This document shows, piece by piece, positions 10,345 to 22,401 of a stretch of 64,000 nucleotides of DNA; the first letter of the stretch is position 1; every line of letters begins with the position of its first letter. This DNA is from Scleromitrula shiraiana (Eukaryota; Ascomycota; Leotiomycetes; Helotiales; Sclerotiniaceae), in contig JABELC010000002.1 in NCBI GenBank assembly GCA_028455995.1, forward strand, positions 3,968,001 through 4,032,000, in the 5' to 3' direction. The translations under genes and the position numbers were made by a program. Under the pieces are notes generated by a model. It searched no databases, was not told the DNA's origin, and worked only from the letters and a program-made list of their open reading frames with translations.

Positions 10345-11024
10345 GATATTGAAAAATACAATGACATTGTGGAGGATATGAGAAAGCAAAAACCATGATT
10401 TTCAATAGTAGTGAATAGCTCTCGAGAAAATGATTAATCACAATAATCATCATATTTCTTTTGCATATCTCAGATTTCAAGACAGTGAAATCAATCTCTA
10501 AATAGAGATATGCAACAAATAATATTACAAATCATAATTGCCCCCTGTTGCGTATCTAGAGTGAGGTTGACCTCAATACAGTGAAACTAACTTCTAGATT
10601 AAGAAGTGCAAAAAACGACGAAGGTCTTACTATATGAAGCTATGCCAATGAAAGTTATGAAACTACCTTCAACATCCTAATCTGAGACCTGTAGCAAACA
10701 ATTGATGTAAGTTGTGGAGTTATTTCTATTCATCAACTAAGAAAGTTGGCGATTGATCCTAGCCAAGTTCATTTAGACTTCTATTTACCAAAGAAACAAG
10801 AAAATGAAACAACGATTGAGTTGTGAAGATAATGATATTCAACCAAGACATTAATACCCCATAACATTATAATACATTCATATATCAAACCAGCCATCTA
10901 TCCACCCATCTAAGCGAACAGTAAGTCTAAAATCATTTCATACGCCACCACCGAGAAGGAAAATACCAATTAAACATAGCTATTAAATCCGGCAAAAAAG
11001 AATAACTAGAATAAACATTTACAC
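10345..11024. other. Intergenic region carrying copies of the 14-base core word
   Basis: Downstream of the nitrilase and 3' of the membrane-protein gene. There is no gene. AGATATGCAACAAA occurs at 10506-10519, and a near match on the other strand (CTGTTGCGTATCT) ends at about 10557. Three degenerate units starting around 10484, 10580 and 10655 share an order of words: gtgaaa, then a CT-rich middle, then the core or a decayed core. Confidence 0.6.
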
Positions 11025-14000
11025 CTATATTTTCCCAATAACCTCAACACCCCCATTTCTCACAGGCGAACTCTTCAAAAACCCATCTTGATCGTATAGG
11101 CCCAAACTTTCTGGCCTTTCACTTCCAGTCTTTTCGTTCTGAATACCCTTTACATCCTCCACCACCATATCACTTTCGTTCTTCTCACTTTTATCTTTGC
11201 CTCCTTCTCTACCCCCGGGAACTTCCAAACCAACATTTTCCTTATCTTTATCCTTGTCGCCATCCCTATCCTTCTCTTTTTCCTTATCACCTTTACTCCC
11301 AAGACTACTCAAACTATTCAAACTCGTCAAACTCAAATGACTCCACCTCCACCCCCACCTCTGCGAATTCGCCGTCGCCGTCCCCGTGCCCATCCCATAA
11401 ACCTCTACCCCATTCCCACTCCTACTTTTGCTCCCACCTCGACTCCTACTCCCACTCTTCTCTCTCTTTTTCTTCCTTCCTCTCTCGCCCTCTTTTACTC
11501 TTTCTTTTTCTCTATCCTTCCTTTCCAACCTCTCCTCCCACCCAACCCTCCTATTCAACACACCCCCATCCTCAATATTCTCATCTTCATTCTCAATCAA
11601 CTCGATCCCCCCATCCGGCAATAACGTCATCGTGCTATTCGACCACCTCTTTTTCTCAATATCTAAGCCATTTTTACCCATTGCTTGGGGCGTACTTAGT
11701 GCCTCCCTTTCCTTCTCTCTATCTCCTCGATCCTCCAAGATCCCAGATAACCCCTTCTCCCATGTTTCCGAGATGCGTTTGCGTATTGGGGAGGTGTTGT
11801 TTACGCGTGATGGTTTGGGGAGGGGTGTTGGGGTTGTTGTGCCACTTGCATTACCATTCCCACTGCCATGCCCAAGTATATTCAAAGACCTACTCGAATT
11901 AAGCGGAATAATGCTCTTACCCCCATTCCCATTCTCCGCACTCGTATCCCCATCTCCATCACTCTTCACATCCCCCTCAACCAAACTCCCACTACTTCCC
12001 AGCCCCGTCCCCAAACTCCCGATCGTCGTCGCCGTCGTACTACCCATCGATAAATAATGTCTACTCCCTCTACTCCCCGCCCTTCCATATCCATATCCAG
12101 CATACCCCCCAAATCCAGACCCATACCCATAATTACTACTACCATAATAATCAAACCCCGGACTATCTCTATCCCTATCCCACCCCGCCGAACTAACATT
12201 ACTAATCTCCGAATTCATACGTCTGAGTATCCCAATACTAGTTGTAAGTGAATCCCTCTCTCTCTGAGCCTGATTACTCTGGTTCTGATTACTCTGATTC
12301 TGGTTACCCGAGTACTGATGATGAGAATGATGAACGGGATTAAGCGATAGCGCAAGCGTACTCGTACTCCCCGGGCCACTCAAAAACTTCCTCGGTTCGG
12401 GTCTCGGACCGGTAAGATGAACTGGTGTTGGGACAGTGAGGAGTGGCGGAAGCGGCAGGGAGAGGGAGATAGGGTGGAGTGTTAGGCCTGAGATTGTGGG
12501 GGGAGTGAAGTCGCGGTTGGCTTCGAGAGAAAGGGAGAGATTGGAGAGAGGGCGGGGAGGGGGATTGGCGAGCGATGGGGTTGAGGAGTTAGTGGTATTT
12601 TGGTGCGGGGGTGGAGAGATATTGGAAGTGGATAAGCGACGTGGATCATTGATGATGGTTGTTGATGTTCGAGGCGATTGATTATTGTTATCAGTACCCA
12701 GAGAAAGCGGACGAATCTGCGCATGAGTAGGTGTAAGCGATAACGGGGAAATCTCATCAGTTGGTGATTCCGGAATATCAGAGGGTATATTAATATAATC
12801 CGGCGTTCTGCGTTGCGATCGAGATTCATCATCAGACGGAGGCGGAAGCGCAGGAAAAGATAATAACGTCTGGGTAGGCGTATCTGGACTAATAATTTCC
12901 TCTTCAATATCTCTACAGTGCCGTCGAACCTGGGATTTTATCGCCAAAGACGAGCGAGCATGTTTGAAGAACTCGACTTCGGAATTGAGGTTTTCGGTAT
13001 AGTAGTTACAGACCGAGAGAGTGGGCGAGTATTCTTCACCTGTCATTTCCGAATGTGGACTCTCGAGCGGCGATGTGGAGTATCGTTCTATTTTTACTGG
13101 TCGAAGTGGTGGAATGCTGAGCATGGGGTTAAATGTCCGTGTAGATGGTGGTCGTACTGATGCCACACTCGGTGGCCGACTAGCAAGTGAAGTACACGAG
13201 GGACTTTTTTCCACAACGCGCAGAGTAGGACGGGATATTATTCTTCGGATGGTTGAATTTTGACCCGTGGCTGGAGAATCGTCTTCGGATTCTTCTGGTA
13301 CCATGCATACGCTTGATGGTCTGGATAATCCGGATATCCGAACGATGTTGGATCTTTTGTGGCCTTTCCGTTTGGCTGCTGGTCCGGATCGGAGGGGACT
13401 TGATATTCGTACTTGCATTGCTTCTTTTGGTGACCATTGGAATGGATTGGGTTCATTGGTTGGTGAAGGAGAGCGAGGTTCTTTAACTAATGGTCCTGAT
13501 TGATTTCCCGATATATCTTTCAATGGAGAATCGAAAAAAAGTGGTTTCTCTTCCGTAGCTTCTTGGCCAAATGTTGCTTTCCGAATATAAAGTGGTCGTG
13601 GACCATGGATTGGAATCGAAGGTACAACTCTAGCGCTCTTCACCGTTGAAAAGAAAGGATCATTAGCGAGAACATGTGGAGAGATCCCAAAATCCGTCTC
13701 ATTAACCTTCGTTTGAGATCTATTTCGACCGCTGAGTGGAACAGTACTTGATCTTCTCGTGGGCGAAATCTCCATCCTATGTCGTTGTGCAAATCTTCGA
13801 CCACTTTTGCTCGGTGATGTGAGATGTGCCGGGATAATAATATCGGGGGTATCTATTCCACATAGACTATCATCTGAAGAATTCCCAGATGGAGTTGGTG
13901 AACGACCTCGTTTCTGGAATGCGCGTCCTGCGGTTCGTGGAACTTTTTTTCCTGGACTGGGTGTGCGTAGTTCTCTGTCGTAGAGGGATCCAGGCTCTGA

Positions 14001-14870
14001 TAGCGCAGTTTCAGAATTGTTAAGGAGGACTTCTCTGCTCTCACTTGCTTTGTTCCATGGTGGAGTTGGCATTCGTTCTTTTGGTGGGGATCCTGGAAAT
14101 CTACCAAGAGATCTTCTCTGAGTGTCCCTAAGCCGCTGTGATGTCGATTTCAAAATAACAGAAAGCTGGTTCTCGGAAGAAGATCTTAGTCTACCATTAT
14201 ATGTTTTTGGCTCCCCATCAATAATCGTAATATCCTCAACAGAATCAGAATTCTTAGCAGGCGATCTTCTCGAGAAAGTTCTAGATGGCTTCTGAGGTTC
14301 ATCGGGGAGAACATATCCAGGCGGTGCAACACAATTGATTCGAATATTTTTCTCCGGTGATCGACTATTCCTGCGCGATGGAACTTGAAGGGGTAACGGT
14401 ATACTAGGCATTTGCACCTTCGAAGCCAAAGGCCAAGAATCCCTTATCCCACCCGATTTCCGAAACGTCCCCTTCTGATCCGAAAATCGTTTCGTATTCG
14501 ACCTTATAACATTTTCATCCTCATCATCGTCCTCCTCATCTTCGATAACGCCCGTTGGGGTGCTTGTCACCCGGCGTAGAGAATCGTAAGGGGTTACTAA
14601 TGTTGGATATAAAAGTGGTGGAGGATGACATTGCATCATTGCTAGTTGTCTATCGCTTTCGGCTGCCTTTCCCTTGGCTTTGGTGAGAGCTTGGTGACGA
14701 TGTTTTCTTTTCAATATGACTGTAACTGATATCCCGATGAATACTAATGCAAGAACTACTCCGATTGAAATTCCGACAATGGCTCCAAACGATATGGCTG
14801 ATGACGCTATCGGTATCTCTGCGGCTGCTCCCATCCCCTGTCGCGCCATAATTTCCTTCAAAGGAGCCAT
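11025..14870 (-). CDS. Large single-pass membrane protein with disordered Ser/Pro-rich cytoplasmic domain
   Basis: Intronless ORF. The best start is the ATG at 14870 (MAPLKEIMARQGMG), not the first ATG of the open frame at 14969, because the hydrophobic segment then sits close to the N-terminus; this gives 1281 residues. Residues about 27-53 form one transmembrane helix (FGAIVGISIGVVLALVFIGI) followed at once by KRKHRH, a stop-transfer signal that places the rest in the cytoplasm. The remainder is low-complexity: Ser/Pro/Arg-rich with many SPxR-like sites, a Gly/Tyr-rich patch, and a charged C-terminus with EKDRDGDKDKDKEN. No enzyme domain is visible. The architecture resembles fungal cortical or polarity scaffold proteins, but the role is unknown. 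Confidence 0.75.
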   Translation of the reverse strand: MAPLKEIMARQGMGAAAEIPIASSAISFGAIVGISIGVVLALVFIGISVTVILKRKHRHQALTKAKGKAAESDRQLAMMQCHPPPLLYPTLVTPYDSLRRVTSTPTGVIEDEEDDDEDENVIRSNTKRFSDQKGTFRKSGGIRDSWPLASKVQMPSIPLPLQVPSRRNSRSPEKNIRINCVAPPGYVLPDEPQKPSRTFSRRSPAKNSDSVEDITIIDGEPKTYNGRLRSSSENQLSVILKSTSQRLRDTQRRSLGRFPGSPPKERMPTPPWNKASESREVLLNNSETALSEPGSLYDRELRTPSPGKKVPRTAGRAFQKRGRSPTPSGNSSDDSLCGIDTPDIIIPAHLTSPSKSGRRFAQRHRMEISPTRRSSTVPLSGRNRSQTKVNETDFGISPHVLANDPFFSTVKSARVVPSIPIHGPRPLYIRKATFGQEATEEKPLFFDSPLKDISGNQSGPLVKEPRSPSPTNEPNPFQWSPKEAMQVRISSPLRSGPAAKRKGHKRSNIVRISGLSRPSSVCMVPEESEDDSPATGQNSTIRRIISRPTLRVVEKSPSCTSLASRPPSVASVRPPSTRTFNPMLSIPPLRPVKIERYSTSPLESPHSEMTGEEYSPTLSVCNYYTENLNSEVEFFKHARSSLAIKSQVRRHCRDIEEEIISPDTPTQTLLSFPALPPPSDDESRSQRRTPDYINIPSDIPESPTDEISPLSLTPTHAQIRPLSLGTDNNNQSPRTSTTIINDPRRLSTSNISPPPHQNTTNSSTPSLANPPPRPLSNLSLSLEANRDFTPPTISGLTLHPISLSLPLPPLLTVPTPVHLTGPRPEPRKFLSGPGSTSTLALSLNPVHHSHHQYSGNQNQSNQNQSNQAQRERDSLTTSIGILRRMNSEISNVSSAGWDRDRDSPGFDYYGSSNYGYGSGFGGYAGYGYGRAGSRGSRHYLSMGSTTATTIGSLGTGLGSSGSLVEGDVKSDGDGDTSAENGNGGKSIIPLNSSRSLNILGHGSGNGNASGTTTPTPLPKPSRVNNTSPIRKRISETWEKGLSGILEDRGDREKEREALSTPQAMGKNGLDIEKKRWSNSTMTLLPDGGIELIENEDENIEDGGVLNRRVGWEERLERKDREKERVKEGERGRKKKREKSGSRSRGGSKSRSGNGVEVYGMGTGTATANSQRWGWRWSHLSLTSLNSLSSLGSKGDKEKEKDRDGDKDKDKENVGLEVPGGREGGKDKSEKNESDMVVEDVKGIQNEKTGSERPESLGLYDQDGFLKSSPVRNGGVEVIGKI

Positions 14871-15535
14871 TGTTGAAGAATTGAGTTTTATATATTCGAT
14901 ATATTGATTGATTGAAATCCCGCAGCAATATTCTCGCGTCGCCCTTACTTCGATTGAGTCCACAAGCAATTAATATTGTAATGAACGTGATTGAATGAAT
15001 ACTTGTAGAAAAGTCGGCATGATACTCTGCACTTGCAAAATAGATTGATTATATCTCGATGAACAAATGAATGTATTGAGTGAGTATATTGTAAAGACAG
15101 TATGATAGTGTCGTAACGCGCACAACAAGAGGGTCGAAAGAAAACAGAAAGATGTGAGCCAAGGAAATGGAATCAACATCTGGGAAACATTAGGAAATTT
15201 TCATAATCTTTGGGATGGAATGCATTATCGCTTGAAAATACATTCCTTACTGTACGAGATTGATTTCTTCCTAGCTGTTGATTGGTGTCTGGATGTTTAT
15301 CCCTTACGCGTAACGTGGTTGGAATGTATTAAAATTTGCTCGGTGATGCCATTAAGAAATCCCGCGTAGACGCATCAATTGGTGATTCCTGAGATAATGA
15401 GGAAACAAGCTGCCTTCGCTATCATAACCTAATCTTGAAGCTAATCCACCCGCTGCCGTAAAAGCTGATCTCCTAACTCCTAAAAAGACAAAACCGTAAC
15501 CAAAAGTCTGATCCCCTTTCGCATGTCACCTCAGT
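14871..15535. other. Intergenic, no gene seen
   Basis: Promoter side of the membrane-protein gene and 3' flank of the P450 gene. Short ORFs without support. Confidence 0.5.
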
Positions 15536-17323
15536 CTATTTCCGTACCCTAAACTCAACATAAGGACCATCCTTCATACTAGTAAAACTATCCCTCAACT
15601 GAAACTCCCCCTTCCTTTGCCTCCCCCACTCCGCACCCTCTACTCCCTCCCCAACCATCGCCAATTCACCCTCCCCACCCATCGCTAACCTCATCTCATA
15701 CAAATAAACCACCCGCGCCAAACTCGTCATTAACTCCACATACGCAACTCCCTTTCCGATACAACCCCTAGGACCAATACTAAAAGGACAGAAAGCCGAT
15801 TGGGCAAGCGCGACGGAATCTTTCGTTACTTCGGGCGAGGAATCAGGAATCCATCGTTCGGGGGAAAATGTAAACGGAGAGGGATAGTATTCAGGATTAT
15901 GGTGAATAGTGTAATGAGGAACTCCTACGACATATCCAGCCGGGACATGTAGGTCATCGATATCGATACCACCAGGGAGGACCTCTCGAGGAAGAAGGCC
16001 GCCTACTGGAGGAGAGAGACGCATTGACTCGTCGATTACGGCTCGCAGGTATGCACAATTGTTGAGTGTAGGGCTAGAATGAATATCTTCGATATTCGAA
16101 AATGTAGATAGGATTTCCTTGGCGAGGATTTCGAGTTTATCGGGATTGTGGACGAGATAGAAGAATGCTGCTGCTAGAGCTGTGGATGTTGTATCCGATC
16201 CGGCAATAATGAGAAGATTACTTTCACCCCAAAGCTCGGGAGTTGTGAATCCTTGTCCGGTTTCTGCATCACGAGCATTAAGAAGATAATAAAAGAAATC
16301 CTTTCGGTCTGTATCAAGTCCAATCTTCGTTCTCTCAGCTGCTTGAGCTTTGCTATATGCCATATATTTCATCCTCTGAGCATAAATCTTGTGAAAAAGA
16401 ATCTTGCTCAAACCAGTTGTTTTGATCATCGGATATGTGCCAGTCTAGTAGATCAATCGTTAGTACATCTTCTCAAAACATGCATAATTAACTTACAATC
16501 AAATGTGTGTGAGCCGCATTCCCAATCAAATCAATAACATGATGATTAGTAGGATTCTCCAACATCTCAAATGCCTTCCCAAAGCACAAATCACCCATGA
16601 CATCAAAAGTCAAATAATTAGACCAATCAGTCATGTTCTGAGCAATTCCCCATCCATTACCAGTCGACTTTTCCCCAAAAGATTTTGGTTGAAAAAGATT
16701 TGTGCAAAACGTTCGAACATTGCCCAAGATATATTTCTCCATGGATTTGATAGCACTATCCGAAAATGCATGAGACAGAACTCTTCGTTTCCTAGCATGA
16801 CTAGCTTTATCAATACTACTATGAGTATTAAACGTATCCTTAGTAGGAGGAAATACGGAATAAAATTGCGACTTTTTAACATTCGATTTATGGCCATAGA
16901 TTGTTTTCAGGGCCGTATTAGAATTGATGGATATACTATCAGGACCATATCTGAATACCGGGCCTAGAGAATAAGTTGAGTAAGAGAAAAAACTACATGA
17001 GCAGAAAGAGCGGTGAATACCATATTTTTCATGACACCTCCAAAATTCCAAATGTCTATCACCCTTCCAAGCATGATATACCGAATACCAATCCGTGATC
17101 TTGGCAAGAAAAGGTCCAGGATATTTCGCAAATGGATGGAGTGTAAGACGGTAGATGGCGAGAACAATAAGCTGGGTAAATATCAGCAAAATGTAAACTT
17201 ATCTTACTTGTCTCATATCAGGTACGAGCGACTTACATAGCTTGTGAAAAGGGCTGTCAGAGCTAAGAATGCCCAGAACATCCCACTCAGGAAGAACAAC
17301 GACGAAGATGATATGTCTATCAT
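15536..17323 (-). CDS. Cytochrome P450 monooxygenase
   Basis: Microsomal haem-thiolate oxygenase. Four exons: 17323-17237, 17171-17021, 16963-16497 and 16444-15536; all junctions are GT-AG and keep frame, giving 537 residues. The 57-base second intron is a multiple of three and lacks a stop, so naive translation reads through it. There is an N-terminal membrane anchor, then a proline hinge (YPGPFLAKITDWY). The I-helix AGSDTT is at 316-321, ExxR (ESMR) at 374-377, and the PERF-equivalent ERW at 431-433. The haem loop FSIGPRGCIGKG has its Cys at 463. All key residues are intact. Overall style matches fungal P450s of the benzoate-hydroxylase/trichothecene-oxygenase type. The substrate is unknown, and no biosynthetic cluster surrounds it. 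Confidence 0.93.
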
Positions 17324-18050
17324 GATGGTTCGGGTTGCCGAATTTGCTGGATCGTAAATTGAATAGTAGATAGGTTTCTAGAGCAGAGAAAAGTAGAAAT
17401 CCACTGTATGTATCAAGAAACCTCGGAAGAACTTCTTTATCTAATCATTAATTGATTGAATGTCCTCAATTGCTGAACCCCATGAATTCCTTACTGAACC
17501 TTTAATATTCACCCAATTGATATCAACAGCTTTGGATATCCTTTCAATGAATTATCATATATTTGTTTCCTATAATATGTATGTACAGAAAACAAACAGA
17601 CGTAAAGAACAAAACCGAAAGAGCAACAAAAGGTACCTTTCTTATCTCCCAACCAGCAGCAGGCTTCCTATCCAATCCGCATGATGCATCATTCAGATTC
17701 CGTCCAGTTAAATAAGCCCTTCAAATCCGACAATAGCCGGAAAATCGATCGCTCGCACTCCCTTTGTTTCTAGGTTGCACAGTTGGAGTTAATGCATCAT
17801 CGTAATCGTAATACGATAGAATCTGCGGGGCCCCCGGATACGCTCAAAGTACCGAAGTGCCTTGATGGAAAAATGCGGGGTAAATGTATATTGGGGTTTT
17901 GTAAAGCCGAAACAAAGCAGCCTACGGCTTTTTATTACATAAGCAATGATCGGGTAAGCTTTCTTCAGATTTGCGGAATCCTATGTATTTGTTGCTTCAC
18001 CACTCATAAGACGAATAGAATATATTCAAACTTATCAATATATACTCAAA
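17324..18050. other. Intergenic, no gene seen
   Basis: Promoter side of the P450 gene up to the edge of the AT-rich element. Only unsupported short ORFs. Confidence 0.5.
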
Positions 18051-18499
18051 TATCGGGTCAGGTCCCCTGACACGCCGCCTCTTCTTTATGATCTTTTATT
18101 TTAATAATATATTAAAATATAATTTAATAATATAAAAAAATATTTAGATTATTAATAATAAATATAAATATTTTAATTTTAAAAAAAATTATTTATAATT
18201 TTAATTAATATAATAATATTTTAAATATTATAATTAATTCTTTTTATTTAAATTAATATGAATTTAAAAAATTATTATATTATTAAAAAGAATTAATAAT
18301 ATAAATTTAATTTAATTATAATGTAAAGATGATTATAATTTTTATTATTATTTAATTTTAAATTAATAATTTTAATAATATAATTATATATATTTTATAT
18401 TATACTATATTTAAATTAATTTTTTTTAAGAAGATATTATATAATTGAATTCTTTTTAATTCAAAATTATTAATATTTCTTTTTATATTATTGATATTT

Positions 18500-18780
18500 T
18501 AAATATTAATATTTTAAAAATTAATATTTTAAAAATTAATATTTTAAAAATTAATATTTTAAATATTAATATTTTATTTTATATTATTAATATTTTAAAT
18601 ATTAATATTTTAAAAATCAATATCTTTTTTATATTATTGATATTTTCAATATTAATATTTTAAAAATTAATATTTGAAAAATTCATATTTTTTTTATATT
18701 ATTAATATTTTGAATATTAATATTCGAATTATTAATATTTTCTTTTATATTATTAATATTTTAAATGTTAATAATTTTAT
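18500..18780. repeat. Degenerate tandem repeat of a TAATATTTTAAA-type unit
   Basis: Repeats of ttaatattttaaaaa and variants with occasional G or C substitutions run through this stretch. Confidence 0.75.
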
Positions 18781-18904
18781 ATATTTTGAATTTATATTTA
18801 ATATATCAAAATAATTTTAGAATTAGAATTCAAGAAATAAATTATATTATTAAACTTTTTTAATAATATTCAATAATTTATATATTTTTTATAATTTATT
18901 ATTT

Positions 18905-18958
18905 ATATTTATATTTATATTTATATTTATATTTATACTTATATTTATATTTATATTA

Positions 18959-19021
<63 letters not shown>

Positions 19022-19022
19022 T
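18905..19022. repeat. (ATTTAT)n followed by (TTA)n microsatellite
   Basis: Six-base units tatatt/atttat from about 18905, then about 20 uninterrupted TTA triplets to about 19022. Confidence 0.9.
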
Positions 19023-19829
19023 TAATTTTCTTTATTAAATAATAATTTAAATTTTATTTAATTTTTATATTAATATAAATTTATTTTAAAAATACTTTAT
19101 AATTATTATTATTAATAAATAATATAAAATTATTATTAATATAATTAAAATTTTTTTTAATTTTTTAAATATTTATTAATATAAATTTAATTTTTTGAAT
19201 TTTATTTTCTTATAAAAAGATTATTAATTTTAATTTTAATAATTTTATTTCTTTATAATATTAAATTTTTTTTAATTTTATATTTTTTTTTAATATTCTT
19301 TTTATTTTTATTTTTATTTTTATTGATTTGTTCTTTCTTTATTCTTTCTTTATATTTTCTTTTTCCTTTCTTTATTCTTTTATTTCTTTTTATTTTTTTT
19401 TATTTTTTTTATTTCTTTATTTTATTTTTTTATTTTTTTATTATTTTAGAAAAACTTTATATTTATTATTATTAAGAAATAATATAAAACTTTTATTAAT
19501 ATAATTAAAATCTTTTTATATTTATTTATATAATTCTAAAAATATGGAATTATATAATTATAGATATTATTTATATTATATTATTTATTTAAAGAGTTCA
19601 AGAAAGATATTATATATTATCGAGAATATATATTTTTTTAATAAATATATAATGTAAAATTATAGATTTGAATATATAAATTATATTTTTTTTATTATTT
19701 AATAAAATAAATTTAAATTTTTAAATTTTATTTTTTTATAAAAAATTATTAATTTTAATTTTAATATTTTTATTTCTTTATAATATAAAAGTTTTTATTA
19801 ATTATATACTTTTTTAATATTTTCTTTAT

Positions 19830-19954
19830 TTTACTTTTATTTTTATTTTATTTTATTTTATTTTATTTTATTTTATTTTATTTTATTTTATTTTATTTTA
19901 TTTTATTTTATTTTATTTATTTTATTTTATTTTATTTTATTTTATTTTATTTTA

Positions 19955-19985
<31 letters not shown>

Positions 19986-20000
19986 TTATTTTTATTTTTA
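19830..20000. repeat. (TTTTA)n pentanucleotide microsatellite
   Basis: About 170 bases of TTTTA units with a few six-base variants, within a strongly T-rich strand. Confidence 0.9.
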
Positions 20001-20019
20001 TTTTTATTATTATTTTCTT

Positions 20020-20185
20020 TTTTTTTCTTTTTTTTTTTCTTTTTTTTTCTTTTTTTTTCTTTTTTTTATTTTTTTTATTTTTTTTATTTTAATTTTTTTT
20101 AATTTCTTTTCTATTTATTTTTAATCTTTTCTATTTCTTTTATTTCTTTTATTTTTTTTATTTTTTTTTTATTTTTATTCTTTTA
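20020..20185. repeat. T-rich polypyrimidine tract
   Basis: Runs of T separated by single C or A, with a nine- to ten-base unit ctttttttt repeated about five times near 20025-20070. Confidence 0.85.
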
Positions 20186-21090
20186 TTTTTTTCGAAAATT
20201 TTGAAAATTTTAATATAAGATTTAATTCTTTTAATAAATAATATTAATATATTTAATATTAATTCTTTTATTATTTTAAATATTCTTTATTAATATAAAA
20301 TTATTTAATATTATTTATTATTATTTAATATTATTAAATATTATGAAATATTATTTTTATATATTTTTTAATATAATCTTTATAATTTCTATATTATTTA
20401 TTAATAATATTATATTTTAATTTTTTTTAAATAATTTATTCATTTTATTAAATTATCATTATATATCATTATTTCTTAATATATATTAATATATTAATAT
20501 AAATTTTAATTAAATTAATTCATTTTATTATTAAATAATATTTTCTTTTATAATTATTAATATTATATAATATATAAATTAAAAAAAGAATTTTCTTTAA
20601 AATATTCTATAATAAAATTACTTTATATAACTTTTTATATTAAATATTATAAATAAATAATATTCTCTTTATATTTGAAATTTATAAAAACAATATAAAT
20701 AAAATTATATAATAATAAAAATTCTATCATCAAAATTATTTAATTAAATTTTATTTATTGATATATTTTTTATTATTTTTTATATATGATTAATATTAAT
20801 ATATTATTAATATATAATTATTAAATTAATTAATAATTAAAATTATACATTATTTTTATAAATTATATATTTTTATTAAAAAAAACTTTTTAATAATTGA
20901 TTTATTATTCATATATTTAATTTATATAAAAAATCTTTATTTTTTTTAATTAATATTCTTTTTATTAATATATTTAAAATTCAAAAAAAAATGATATTTA
21001 TAATTATAAAATTATTTAAATTAATATTCTTTTTATATATTCATTATTCTTTAATTAAAAATTAATATTTAATATTTAATATTTATTTTA

Positions 21091-21350
<260 letters not shown>

Positions 21351-21352
<2 letters not shown>

Positions 21353-21500
21353 ATCAATAAATATCAATAAATATCAATAAATATCAATAAATATCAATAA
21401 CTTGTAAAATAACTTGTAAAATAACTTGTAAAATAACTTGTAAAATAACTTGTAAAATAACTTGTAAAATAACTTGTAAAATAACTTGTAAAATAACTTC
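21351..21500. repeat. Two adjacent minisatellites: ATATCAATAA (x5) and CTTGTAAAATAA (x8-9)
   Basis: The 10-base unit fills 21351-21400 and the 12-base unit fills 21401 to about 21500. Both sit between the AAAT tract and the right end of the element. Confidence 0.95.
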
Positions 21501-21761
21501 TTTTGAATTATTTGTTAGATCACTTGTTAGATCACTTATTTTGAATTATATGTTAGATCATATATTTTAAAAAGCTTGTTTAAAAGTTTAAATTTTACTT
21601 AATCAATTATTTTAAAATATCGATTTTAACTAATCAATTGCTTTGAAAAAGTGCCAAGATTCTTCCAAAACATTAGTAAAATCACTCTTGTATCATACCA
21701 AAAAAAAAAATGAGTAGACTCGTATAAAACCTCTCTTTTTGTAAACAAAAAGAAGAGGCAT

Positions 21762-22401
21762 CACATGACCGAAATAAATCGGATTATTCCCATCAGAAAA
21801 ACTACTAGTAGCCATCCATCAATCCCCATTTCAATATCCGGGGATCTGGGGAAGCGCGGATATCGGATATCGGAAATCGGATATCGGATTTCGGATATCT
21901 CCCACTCCCCGTTCAGCATCAGCTGTATCAAGCGCACGTACCAACTGCTGATCAACCAGCCCGACACTACCAAGTAGACTGGTGAGCCATCATCGCCTTG
22001 TGTCAGTCATGCTATGCCATGTGGCAGATTGCATGTGGGAAACACGTTGATGTTGGGATTTGTTGCATCTCTGTTCCCGCCTGTCAAAGGTTTTAGTGTC
22101 TATTCATGTTTTAGTGCTAAGGAGGTCAGGCGGATGGGACAGGGAGTGGCAGTGAGTGGCGAGTTGTGATTGGTTGACTGATTATATCGTGATGTGATGG
22201 TTCTGGGGTGTGTGGTTGAGGTGTTTTCTATTCTTCGGTTTCTATCTCTATCTCTATCTCTGTTGCATTGCAATGTAATGTGACTTCTAAGCTAGTTTTA
22301 AAACCTTGACGTTACTCCTAACAATATCATTCATTCCTTGAACCCCAAACACCCATCCATCTTATCGCATTCGAACACCGTATCGCCTTCCAAAATGCCA
22401 T
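21762..22401. other. Intergenic, with a TATCGGA repeat and one core word
   Basis: Near 21855-21900 there are about six 7-base units (cggatat/cggaaat). At 22059-22072 TTTGTTGCATCTCT matches the core word of the 40-57 kb array with one mismatch. A (tctatc)n run sits near 22240. No gene. Confidence 0.6.

Noticed and set aside
11337..12251. Several Pro/Ser-rich plus-strand ORFs
   Set aside because: Antisense shadows of the large minus-strand membrane-protein gene.
14871..14969. Upstream start for the large membrane protein
   Set aside because: The ATG at 14870 places the transmembrane helix near the N-terminus; the extra 33 residues have no support.
16964..17020. 19-residue insertion in the P450
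   Set aside because: It is a 57-base intron that happens to be open; removing it restores HEKYGPVFRYG.
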